Positions 22,724 through 29,695 of a stretch of 41,744 bases of DNA are shown here, piece by piece. The notes below the pieces were generated by a model. The model did not search any database. It was not told where the DNA came from and worked only from the letters and a program-made list of their open reading frames with translations. Source of the stretch: Gammaproteobacteria bacterium. GTDB lineage: Bacteria > Pseudomonadota > Gammaproteobacteria > Xanthomonadales > Rhodanobacteraceae. The DNA lies in assembly GCA_004295005.1 (NCBI GenBank), contig SHNG01000022.1:1-41744 (forward strand). Direction: 5' to 3'. Position numbers and translations under genes: made by a program. The first letter of the stretch is position 1. Every line of letters begins with the position of its first letter.

Positions 22724-23518
22724 CTACATGCGGTGTCGTGCCAGCAGTGCACTCGCTGCGGCAAGAAGATCGGCGTCCAATGCCGATGCCGCATGGTGGA
22801 CGTCCTCGAATGCGCATGTGCGCGCATGCGCCTGGATGCGTTCACTGCTGGCAATGAGGGGTTCCTTTTGCCATTGCGCAATCACGTCCAAAGGCAGGAT
22901 CGCGAGCAGGTTGTCGAGACTGGCCGAACTGCTGACGAGACTGATCCAGGGGCGCGGGGCGCGCAGCAGATGCTGCATGCGACGAGCGCTCAGCCAGGGC
23001 GGGAGGCGTTGATACACGTCCACGCGCACCACCGTGGCGCCACGCTCACGCAGGGTGTCTGCCAACAGATCGCTGCCACCCGGCGCCTCGATCAGGGCGA
23101 TGGTCCAAGCTCGCGGCGTTGCCAGCACGGGTTCATCCAGCAATCCCGCGCTGCTCTGCGCTCCGCAAGGAAAGCCGGCTTCCACGCCATGCTCCCGCAA
23201 GGCACGCGCGGTGCCGGCGCCCACCCCAAAAAATCTTGTGGCACGCGGCGGGTTGCCGGTGCCCAGCAGCTCGAAGCAATAGGTGACGGCTGCCGGGCTG
23301 GTGAAGATCCAGGCGTCGGCATCCTGCATCCGGTTCAACATGGCCCGCGCCGCTTGCGGATTTGCCGCCGCGCGCAGTCGCGTTGCGGGCAAACGAACCA
23401 CATGCGCGCCCATCGCCCTGGCCTGCTCGGTCAGGCCACGCGCACCCGCCGACGGGCGTGTGATGATGAGGCTTGCGCCATCGAGGGCCCGACGCACTGG
23501 CTTGGGATCATCGGCCAT
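22724..23518 (-). CDS. hemD: Uroporphyrinogen-III synthase
   Basis: A 264-residue protein of the HemD family, which closes and rearranges hydroxymethylbilane to uroporphyrinogen III, the shared precursor of haem and siroheme. Visible family features are ASLIITRPSAGARGL at the start, DAWIFTSPAAVTY, the ATRFFGVGAGTARALREHG turn and the C-terminal VDVYQRLPP and ISLVSSSASLDNLL. Sequence conservation in HemD is low, so these patterns plus the position before hemX and hemY carry the call. hemC, usually just upstream in related operons, is not here: the adjacent upstream gene is a divergent thioesterase. Confidence 0.88.
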   Translation of the reverse strand: MADDPKPVRRALDGASLIITRPSAGARGLTEQARAMGAHVVRLPATRLRAAANPQAARAMLNRMQDADAWIFTSPAAVTYCFELLGTGNPPRATRFFGVGAGTARALREHGVEAGFPCGAQSSAGLLDEPVLATPRAWTIALIEAPGGSDLLADTLRERGATVVRVDVYQRLPPWLSARRMQHLLRAPRPWISLVSSSASLDNLLAILPLDVIAQWQKEPLIASSERIQAHARTCAFEDVHHAASALDADLLAAASALLARHRM

Positions 23519-23752
23519 GAAGGATTCCGCTGCGACTGCCGTGGATGATACTCAAGGCAACGCTGGTCAAGTCGTCTTCCCGGCGAGGCGCTTCACAACA
23601 GCCGAAGGGCTGGTCAAGCCGGAATGACGGCAAAAGCGACTTTCTCAGCGTTGCCTTGTGGTTGCCATCCCCGCGCAGGCGGACGCCCGGACTTGAATCG
23701 ATAGCGGGCCCTGCGCACACTCTCCGGTTGTTTCCCGCGGACACTTCCCACA

Positions 23753-24283
23753 ATGCCTTCGACTGCACCTGTCGCTGATTTCGACCACGCCCAGCGCGAT
23801 GCGCTGCGCCTGAACCTGCAGAAGGAACTGCTTGGGCAGATTCCCATGGCGGCGGCGATGCAGTTGGCCATTGCGCAGTGGGATGGCGAGCAGGTGGAAC
23901 TGCATGCGCCGCTGGCACCCAATGTCAACGACAAGGGCTGTGCCTTTGGCGGCAGCCTGGTCAGCGTGATGACCCTGGCCTGCTGGTCGCTGATCAAGTT
24001 GGCCGCGGATCAGCGGGGTTTCGCATGTGAGATCTATGTGCAGGACAGCACGGTGCGCTATCTGGCCCCGGTCTGGAATGATTTTCGTGCCATCGCGCAT
24101 CTGGCCGATGGCCAGTCGCTTGACGATTTCCTCGACATCCTGGCGCTGCGTGGCAAGGCGCGCACCGCCACGCGCTGCTCGATTGCCCTGGCCGACGGGA
24201 CTGCTGCCTGCACGCTGGAGGCCCGCTTTGTGGCCCTGCGTGCCAAATCACCATTGCAGCCGGCGAATGCGGCACAATCCTGA
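23753..24283 (+). CDS. YiiD_C-type thioesterase-domain protein
   Basis: A 176-residue hotdog-fold protein. The pattern QIPMAAAMQLAIAQWDGEQVELHAPLAPNVNDKGCAFGGS and the FGGSLVSVMTLACWSLI helix match the thioesterase-like C-terminal domain of E. coli YiiD (FabY). In E. coli this domain is fused to an acetyltransferase; here it stands alone. The catalytic site in this group is not well defined. Start ATG at 23753 has no strong ribosome-binding site. Divergent from hemD with 234 bp between, in which I see no clear promoter or gene. Confidence 0.8.
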   Translation: MPSTAPVADFDHAQRDALRLNLQKELLGQIPMAAAMQLAIAQWDGEQVELHAPLAPNVNDKGCAFGGSLVSVMTLACWSLIKLAADQRGFACEIYVQDSTVRYLAPVWNDFRAIAHLADGQSLDDFLDILALRGKARTATRCSIALADGTAACTLEARFVALRAKSPLQPANAAQS

Positions 24284-24309
24284 GCCACGAGTTCAAGGGA
24301 GACATCCAG

Positions 24310-24747
24310 ATGTCCTTGTCCCGCCGCGCATTTTCCCTGTTCGTCCTGGGCCTGGTCTCGCTGACCATGCTGGGCTTGAGCACATCGGCATTGGCCAAGT
24401 CGCGCAAGAAGATTCTCGAAGAGACCCTGCGCACCTATGCCGCAACCATCCGCTGGGGTTCGATCGAGCAGGCCGAATCCTTCGTTGATCCCGCCTATCG
24501 GGCCAACCACCCCCTGACCGCGCTCGATCTGGAGCGCTACAAGCAGGTGCGCATCACCTACTACAACGAAACCGCACCGGTGCCGGTAAGCGACTTCGAG
24601 GTTCGCCAGACCGTTGAGATCGGACTGGTCAACGTCAATTCGCAGGAAGCGCGCAGCATCATCGATCGCCAGGTGTGGAAGTACGACAGGGAAAAGAAGG
24701 CCTGGTTGCTGACCACCGGCCTGCCGGACATCACCCGCGGCAACTGA
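24310..24747 (+). CDS. Small secreted protein, function unknown
   Basis: A 145-residue exported protein with signal peptide MSLSRRAFSLFVLGLVSLTM..., cleaved near SALA-KS. The mature part (LEETLRTYAATIRWGSIEQAESFVDPAYR...) is an alpha+beta fold with a conserved-looking tail VWKYDREKKAWLLTTGLPDI. This resembles small NTF2-like periplasmic proteins common in Xanthomonadales. AAGGGA lies about nine bases before the ATG. It starts 26 bp after the thioesterase stop and may be cotranscribed. Confidence 0.75.
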   Translation: MSLSRRAFSLFVLGLVSLTMLGLSTSALAKSRKKILEETLRTYAATIRWGSIEQAESFVDPAYRANHPLTALDLERYKQVRITYYNETAPVPVSDFEVRQTVEIGLVNVNSQEARSIIDRQVWKYDREKKAWLLTTGLPDITRGN

Positions 24748-24787
24748 AGCGGATTCCTCGCGCGCCCCATCCCTGGGACTGGACACC

Positions 24788-25165
24788 ATGCACAAGAGCC
24801 GACTCTCCGGGTTCATCATCGACTGCGAAACCGGCGATCTCGCCGAAGCCGCGCGCTTCTGGTCGGGTGCGCTCGGCATGCCGCTTGGCGAGGTTTCCGG
24901 CGCCAGCAACAACTACATCCAGTTGCACGACGCCCAACGCAACCTGCATGTCGAAGTGCAGGCGGTGACCCACGAAAGCCGCGTGCATTTGGATATCGAA
25001 AGCGATGACATCGAAGCGGAAGTCAAACGCCTGGAAGCGCTCGGCGCCAAACGCATCAGGCAGGTGCATTCCTGGTGGGTGATGCAGGCACCGACCGGCC
25101 AGCGTTTCTGCGTGGTTCGCCCGCAGGACCCCGGTTTCGCCTCCAATTCCAACCGCTGGGATTGA
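24788..25165 (+). CDS. VOC (glyoxalase-like) family protein
   Basis: A 125-residue protein of the vicinal-oxygen-chelate superfamily, closest to the Glyoxalase_6 pattern: FIIDCETGDLAEAARFWSGA, then NYIQLHDAQRNLHVEVQ, VHLDIESDDIEAEVKRLEALG and a final MQAPTGQRFCVVRPQ strand. Potential metal ligands are His (VHLD) and Glu (HVEV). Members include dioxygenases, isomerases and binding-only proteins, so no reaction can be named. It follows the secreted protein gene by about 40 bp. Confidence 0.82.
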   Translation: MHKSRLSGFIIDCETGDLAEAARFWSGALGMPLGEVSGASNNYIQLHDAQRNLHVEVQAVTHESRVHLDIESDDIEAEVKRLEALGAKRIRQVHSWWVMQAPTGQRFCVVRPQDPGFASNSNRWD

Positions 25166-25533
25166 GCGCCACCGATTCCGCGACACGCTTCGTGGGTTGC
25201 CCTCCACGAGCTGCCCGGATTGCCGCTGTGTTTGTCTGATTCCTTCGGCTTGTTGCTCGCGACTGCCTCGCGGCATCGACGGCAGAATTTCCGCTTGGAA
25301 CATTTTCGCGAGTCATGCCATCCATTTTTCTGAACTTCGCATCGGGATAGCGTTTCCGCAGACATCCACCGCTTGGCCTTGATCCATGCGCCCTGCATGC
25401 AACTGCATGCAGCGCACTCACGGGTCGATCCGAGGCCGACTACCGGCACGAACCGCTCCGACTGCATCCGGAAGCGGATGGTCCCTTGCGTCGTCATTGC
25501 CGCGTCCAACACCAGCCATTGGGAGGAACACGC
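25166..25533. other. Intergenic region without gene
   Basis: This 368-bp stretch has no open frame with a ribosome-binding site or family resemblance. It holds a directly repeated palindromic word, CTGCATGCA at 25393-25401 and 25403-25411, about 125 bp before the cytochrome lipoprotein gene, which may be a regulator site. No promoter consensus is convincing. Confidence 0.5.
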
Positions 25534-27135
25534 ATGATCTCGACCAAGCACCCCGCCTTGCCGCGCATGGCAACATTCCTCGCGTTCTGCACAAGTCTTG
25601 TCGCCTGCAGCGGCTCCAGCAACAACCCGGAAACGGTTCCCGAGCCCCAATTGCAGCCTTTGGCGATTACGGCAACGACGCCGACCGACGGGGGCACCGG
25701 TGTGCTCAACACGGTGACCGTCAGCGCCACCTTTGACCAGCCGGTCAATCCGGCAACCCTGGGCGGCGGCAATTTCAGCGTGCGTTGCCCAGCCGATGCG
25801 GACGCATTCGGCTCCGTTGCCTACGATGCGGCAACGCGCACTGCCAAGTTCATCGGTGTTTCGGCGGCACCCACCAACGATCCCCAATCGCAGGTGGCCG
25901 AACCCCTGCCTGCCAACACCACCTGCGTCGCCACGGTATCCACCGGCGTTCGGGCCGTAAGCGGAGCGACGCTTGCGAGCAACCGGGCCTGGAGCTTTTC
26001 AACCGTGCCCGATGCCGCGTTCCTGGAACAAGGCAAGAACACCTTCCGCTTCGAGACCTTCGGTGACGAAAGCCAGTGGTCGGATGCCTTGCGCATGCAT
26101 GAGGTGATTGGCGCGGCGGTTGATCCGACCACCGCACTTTCGGTTGGCCTGAAGGTGGATTCCGAGGCGCTTCCCGCGGAGGTGGTTTCCGGCATCGTCG
26201 ATGGCAGCATCAGCCTGACCAGTCCCGATACCACCGTGGCCCTGATCAAACTCAATGCGGTGGTTGGCGTCAAAGGCACGGTCGAGCAGCGCGGCGGGCG
26301 GGACGTGTTGACCCGGGTCGGCATCACCTGCGCGCTTTGTCATTCCACGGTCGACAACTCCTTTGCGCCCGGTATCGGCAAGCGTCTCGACGGCTGGCCG
26401 AACCGCGACCTGAATCCGGGTGCGATCATCGCGTTGTCGCCTGCGTTGAATGCGGAACAGAAGGCGGTCTACAGCTCCTGGGGTGCGGGCAAATACGACC
26501 CACGCTTCAATCTGGATGGCATGAACGGCCCACAGGTGATTTCACCCGCATTCGGATTGCAAGGCATTCACAAAGTCACCGCCACCGGCGATGGCGACAA
26601 CCTGGCCTACTGGAATCGATATGTCGGCGTGACCCAAATGGGCGGACACGGCAATTTCACCGATGGCCGGCTCGGCAGCACGGGCGTATCGGTTACCAAT
26701 GGCAATGATGACCAGGTGTCATCCAGGCTGGCTGCACTGCAGGCTTATCAGCTGTCGATACCCGCTCCGGCCGCGCCCATCGGCAGTTTTGATGGCGCAG
26801 CCGCGGAGCGAGGTCGCACCTTGTTTACGGGTGTCGCCGGCTGCGCAAGCTGCCACAGCGGCCCGGAATTCACCGATGCCAACGAGCGCCTGCACGACCC
26901 GAGCGAGGTGGCCAGCGAGCCGGAAGCCCAAGGTGTCCCGAGTTACGCATCGCGCACGGCGACCGGCAAGTACCGCAGCGCACCGCTGAAGGGCGTATGG
27001 CAACATCCGCCTTACTTCCACAATGGTTCCGCCGCCACCCTGGAAGACGTGGTCAGGATGTACAACACCAAGAACTCGTTGGATCTGACCGAAGCGGAGA
27101 TCGCGGATCTTGCGCAATATCTGAAGTCGCTCTGA
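25534..27135 (+). CDS. Diheme cytochrome c lipoprotein with Ig-like domain
   Basis: A 533-residue exported lipoprotein. GGGAGG lies seven bases before the ATG. The signal sequence ends LVAC-SGS, with a lipobox cysteine followed by a low-complexity linker. Residues ~45-155 form a Big_5/SbsA-type Ig-like domain (ITATTPTDGGTGVLNTVTVS). The C-terminal two-thirds carries two haem c motifs, CALCH at 266-270 and CASCH at 437-441, with LKGVWQHPPYFHNGSAATLEDVVRMYN near the end. That closing segment is typical of MauG/bacterial cytochrome c peroxidase-like proteins. It could reduce peroxide or act as an electron carrier; distal ligands cannot be judged. A long inverted repeat with a T-rich end follows the stop. 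Confidence 0.85.
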   Translation: MISTKHPALPRMATFLAFCTSLVACSGSSNNPETVPEPQLQPLAITATTPTDGGTGVLNTVTVSATFDQPVNPATLGGGNFSVRCPADADAFGSVAYDAATRTAKFIGVSAAPTNDPQSQVAEPLPANTTCVATVSTGVRAVSGATLASNRAWSFSTVPDAAFLEQGKNTFRFETFGDESQWSDALRMHEVIGAAVDPTTALSVGLKVDSEALPAEVVSGIVDGSISLTSPDTTVALIKLNAVVGVKGTVEQRGGRDVLTRVGITCALCHSTVDNSFAPGIGKRLDGWPNRDLNPGAIIALSPALNAEQKAVYSSWGAGKYDPRFNLDGMNGPQVISPAFGLQGIHKVTATGDGDNLAYWNRYVGVTQMGGHGNFTDGRLGSTGVSVTNGNDDQVSSRLAALQAYQLSIPAPAAPIGSFDGAAAERGRTLFTGVAGCASCHSGPEFTDANERLHDPSEVASEPEAQGVPSYASRTATGKYRSAPLKGVWQHPPYFHNGSAATLEDVVRMYNTKNSLDLTEAEIADLAQYLKSL

Positions 27136-27143
27136 CTCTCCCC

Positions 27144-27213
27144 CGCAGGAGAAGGTGCCCAACTGCGAGCCAGCCAACCGCCACGCTCGCGGAATCCTTC
27201 TCCTGCGTCTTTT
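27144..27213 (+). terminator. Long inverted repeat, possible terminator
   Basis: A perfect 12-bp stem, CGCAGGAGAAGG at 27144-27155 and CCTTCTCCTGCG at 27196-27207, with a 40-bp loop and a following TCTTTT. It starts nine bases after the cytochrome gene stop. The loop is long for a Rho-independent terminator, so efficiency is uncertain. Confidence 0.5.
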
Positions 27214-27426
27214 ATGCGTCCACAAGCACGTTGGCCATCATCGCCTGCTCCGCACATGCGCGCGTTGACAGCTTGCCTTGGCCCAAGTGCCTGCGCGGCA
27301 GATGCCATCCGGCTGCAACGTCGCTGCAATCGACGGATTGAATCAATCGTCAGGCTGCCATGGAGCCCGCCATGTGCGCATTCCGCCTGACCCGCTGAAT
27401 CGCCTTGGCGCCGTTTCGCTTCGAAT

Positions 27427-28230
27427 TCACTCCGCCGCGCAGTCTCCCAGCCCGAAGAATGCGCGGCTGGTCGCCGTGGTGATCCGCGCCGTGTGCTCGA
27501 CGGATTCGCCGCGGTCACGCGCCAGTTCTTCGACGATATGGCGCAGGTACATGGGCTCGTTGCGCCGGTGCGAGGGCTTGGGCGTCACCGTGCGCGGCAG
27601 CAGGTAGGGTGAGTCGGTCTCGATCATCAGGCGCTCGCCCGGAATGTCGCGCACCAGTTCACGCAGGTGCGTACCTCGGCGTTCGTCGCAGAGCCAGCCG
27701 GTGATGCCGATGTGCCAGCCGGCATCGAGGTAATCGTGCATTTCCTCACGGCTGCCGGTGAAGCAGTGCACGACAACCTTGCCGATCCGGTTCGTGAAAT
27801 TCCGCATCACCGCCATGAAATCCGCATGGGCGTCGCGTTGATGCAGGAACAGCGGCTTGCCGCAATCCACGGCAACCTGCAATTGCCGCTCGAATGCGGA
27901 AACCTGCGTGGCCTGCGGCGAATAGTTGCGGTGATAGTCGAGCCCGGTTTCACCGACCGCCTTCACTTCGTCGTGGCTGACCAGTTCGCGAATCAGGGCG
28001 TCGGTCGCCTCGTCGTAGTCGATCGCGTGATGCGGATGCACGCCCGCCGTGGCAAACAGCTCGCCCGGGTGGTTTTGCGCCAGCGACAGGGCCATGCGGC
28101 TGCCGGCGGCGCTGGCCCCGGTCACCACCATCTGTGCCACGCCTGCCGCGCGCGCCCGTTCCAGCACCTGATCGAAATCGGACCGAAACGATTCGTGGGT
28201 CAGGTTGGCGCCAATGTCAACCAATTGCAT
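27427..28230 (-). CDS. tatD: TatD-family metal-dependent DNase
   Basis: A 267-residue TIM-barrel metallo-hydrolase, nearly colinear with E. coli TatD: VDIGANLTHESF, AGVHPHHA, GETGLDYHRNYS, QRDAHADF, VVHCFTGSREEM, ITGWLCDERRG, IETDSPYLLPR and TPKPSHRRNEP. The presence of NLT rather than HCH in the first motif marks TatD itself rather than YcfH or YjjV. TatD is a 3'-5' exonuclease acting on single-stranded DNA/RNA, implicated in repair of oxidative damage; its old link to Tat export is not essential. The start at MQLVDIGAN (28230) is preferred over a TTG 18 bp upstream. The tat transport genes are not nearby. Confidence 0.92.
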   Translation of the reverse strand: MQLVDIGANLTHESFRSDFDQVLERARAAGVAQMVVTGASAAGSRMALSLAQNHPGELFATAGVHPHHAIDYDEATDALIRELVSHDEVKAVGETGLDYHRNYSPQATQVSAFERQLQVAVDCGKPLFLHQRDAHADFMAVMRNFTNRIGKVVVHCFTGSREEMHDYLDAGWHIGITGWLCDERRGTHLRELVRDIPGERLMIETDSPYLLPRTVTPKPSHRRNEPMYLRHIVEELARDRGESVEHTARITTATSRAFFGLGDCAAE

Positions 28231-28372
28231 TGCAGGTCCGTTGAACAAAAGGTTGAATTATGATGCGCAGGTCTGCAACTGCACAGCACCCTCGTTCGTC
28301 TGGGGTTAACAGCGCGTTCACCCGGTCACTGCGAGTATCCTTGGACTCGCTCGCCTTTGTAAGGAGACTTCC

Positions 28373-29566
28373 ATGTTCACGATGACACGGTTCCTGTTTG
28401 CAGCGGTTTGTTTTCTCATCGCCCAGGCGGCAATTGCCGATCCACGCAGCGCCCCGGTCGATGCCAGCGGCCGCGCCGAACGCGTCGCCGCCAAGCAGGC
28501 GGCGCATCGCCAGGTGCTGAATCCGGCACTGGCGCCAAAAGCCGGCAATGCCGTCAATGTTTCGACACCCGGACTGCCGCGCGCCAATCCGGTGCGCGCC
28601 TACCCGCCGAGCTGCCTGGCTGATCCCTTGCCGGACCAGACCCTTGGCCCAACCTATTCCAAGTCGGTCAATCTGGCGGCATTTGATCGCAATACCGGCA
28701 ATTTCGTTTCCGAGGGCGTCACCATCATCGTCTGGCGCGTGGCTTGCAGCAGTTCCACGTTCTTCACTTCGGCCACCCTGATGCGCATCCAGCGCCAGAG
28801 CCAGTTTGAAGGCGATGCCGTGATCTATCCGCTGTTCCCGGCTTTGCAGGCCAAGCAGGGCAGCATCGTGTTCAGCGATGATCCGAACTACGTTCTCAAC
28901 CTGATCCGCTCGCCCACCGAACCCAACACGGTGATCAGCGACACCCTGACGGATACACCGATCATCTTCAGCACCACCTTTGTGCTGGAAAACTACGATT
29001 CATCCGCCGCCGGATACTTCGATTTCAACCTCGCCTTCGGCCTGCGTTTCGACAACCTGCTCACCGGTGGGGCCAGCGATCTTTATTTTCTGGACGTGCC
29101 CACCTACAACCCGAACTCGGGCACCTATCCTGCCGCCTTCCAGAACCTGCCGATCTCCGGATACCTGACCAGCAATTATTTTGACCCCGCTGCGGATGGC
29201 GAAGGCCTCACCATGCAGATATTCGAGCCGGTCGGTGATGCGCAGAACCTGATCGTTTTCTATACCTGGGTGGCCTATGACCCGGCGGGCATCCCGTTCT
29301 GGTTGTCCGGACAGGCAACCATCGTGCGCGGCGCAAAAGCGGCCACCGCAACCATGTTCTATCGCACCGGCGGTGGACTTGGAGGCAACTCCGGCGCGGC
29401 CAGCGACCCCGTCCTTTGGGGTACGGCAACGGTCAGCTTCCCGGATTGCAACACCATGACCCTCACCTACGCTTCGAATCCGGGCTTGCCTGCCGGCATT
29501 CCCACCGGCAACGGCACGCGCACCTGGTCACGCATCGCCAACGTCAACGCGCTGGCCTGCGAATGA
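28373..29566 (+). CDS. Secreted protein with a Xanthomonadales-type C-terminal module
   Basis: A 397-residue exported protein. AAGGAG lies six bases before the ATG. The signal peptide MFTMTRFLFAAVCFLIAQAAIA is followed by DPRSAP. Residues ~85-230 are beta-rich and unique. Residues ~250-397 form a module recognisable in many secreted proteins of this order: YFDPAADGEGLTMQIFEP, then FYTWVAYDPAGIPFWLSGQA, a GTATVSFPDCNTMTLTY strand and a terminal TWSRIANVNALACE with conserved cysteines. Its function is unknown; it may bind surface glycans or act in adhesion. A strong terminator follows. Confidence 0.75.
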   Translation: MFTMTRFLFAAVCFLIAQAAIADPRSAPVDASGRAERVAAKQAAHRQVLNPALAPKAGNAVNVSTPGLPRANPVRAYPPSCLADPLPDQTLGPTYSKSVNLAAFDRNTGNFVSEGVTIIVWRVACSSSTFFTSATLMRIQRQSQFEGDAVIYPLFPALQAKQGSIVFSDDPNYVLNLIRSPTEPNTVISDTLTDTPIIFSTTFVLENYDSSAAGYFDFNLAFGLRFDNLLTGGASDLYFLDVPTYNPNSGTYPAAFQNLPISGYLTSNYFDPAADGEGLTMQIFEPVGDAQNLIVFYTWVAYDPAGIPFWLSGQATIVRGAKAATATMFYRTGGGLGGNSGAASDPVLWGTATVSFPDCNTMTLTYASNPGLPAGIPTGNGTRTWSRIANVNALACE

Positions 29567-29590
29567 GCTGAAGCCTCACGGAAGCAACAC

Positions 29591-29622
29591 GAACGGCGCG
29601 AGGATTCGCGCCGTTCTTGTTT
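29591..29622 (+). terminator. Rho-independent terminator
   Basis: A perfect 10-bp stem, GAACGGCGCG (29591-29600) and CGCGCCGTTC (29607-29616), with a six-base loop, followed by TTGTTT. It lies 25 bp after the stop of the secreted-protein gene and before hrpB. Confidence 0.85.
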
Positions 29623-29695
29623 GGGCGAGCCCAACGGCATTCGTTTGAGTCCGCACGCAGGCATCCGCGATTCGCCGATACCGCTGCATTCGCGC

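Noticed and set aside
24913-25887. A 324-codon minus-strand frame spanning the gap at 25.2-25.5 kb
   Set aside because: It overlaps the VOC protein and the cytochrome lipoprotein in antisense and has no start site or family pattern.
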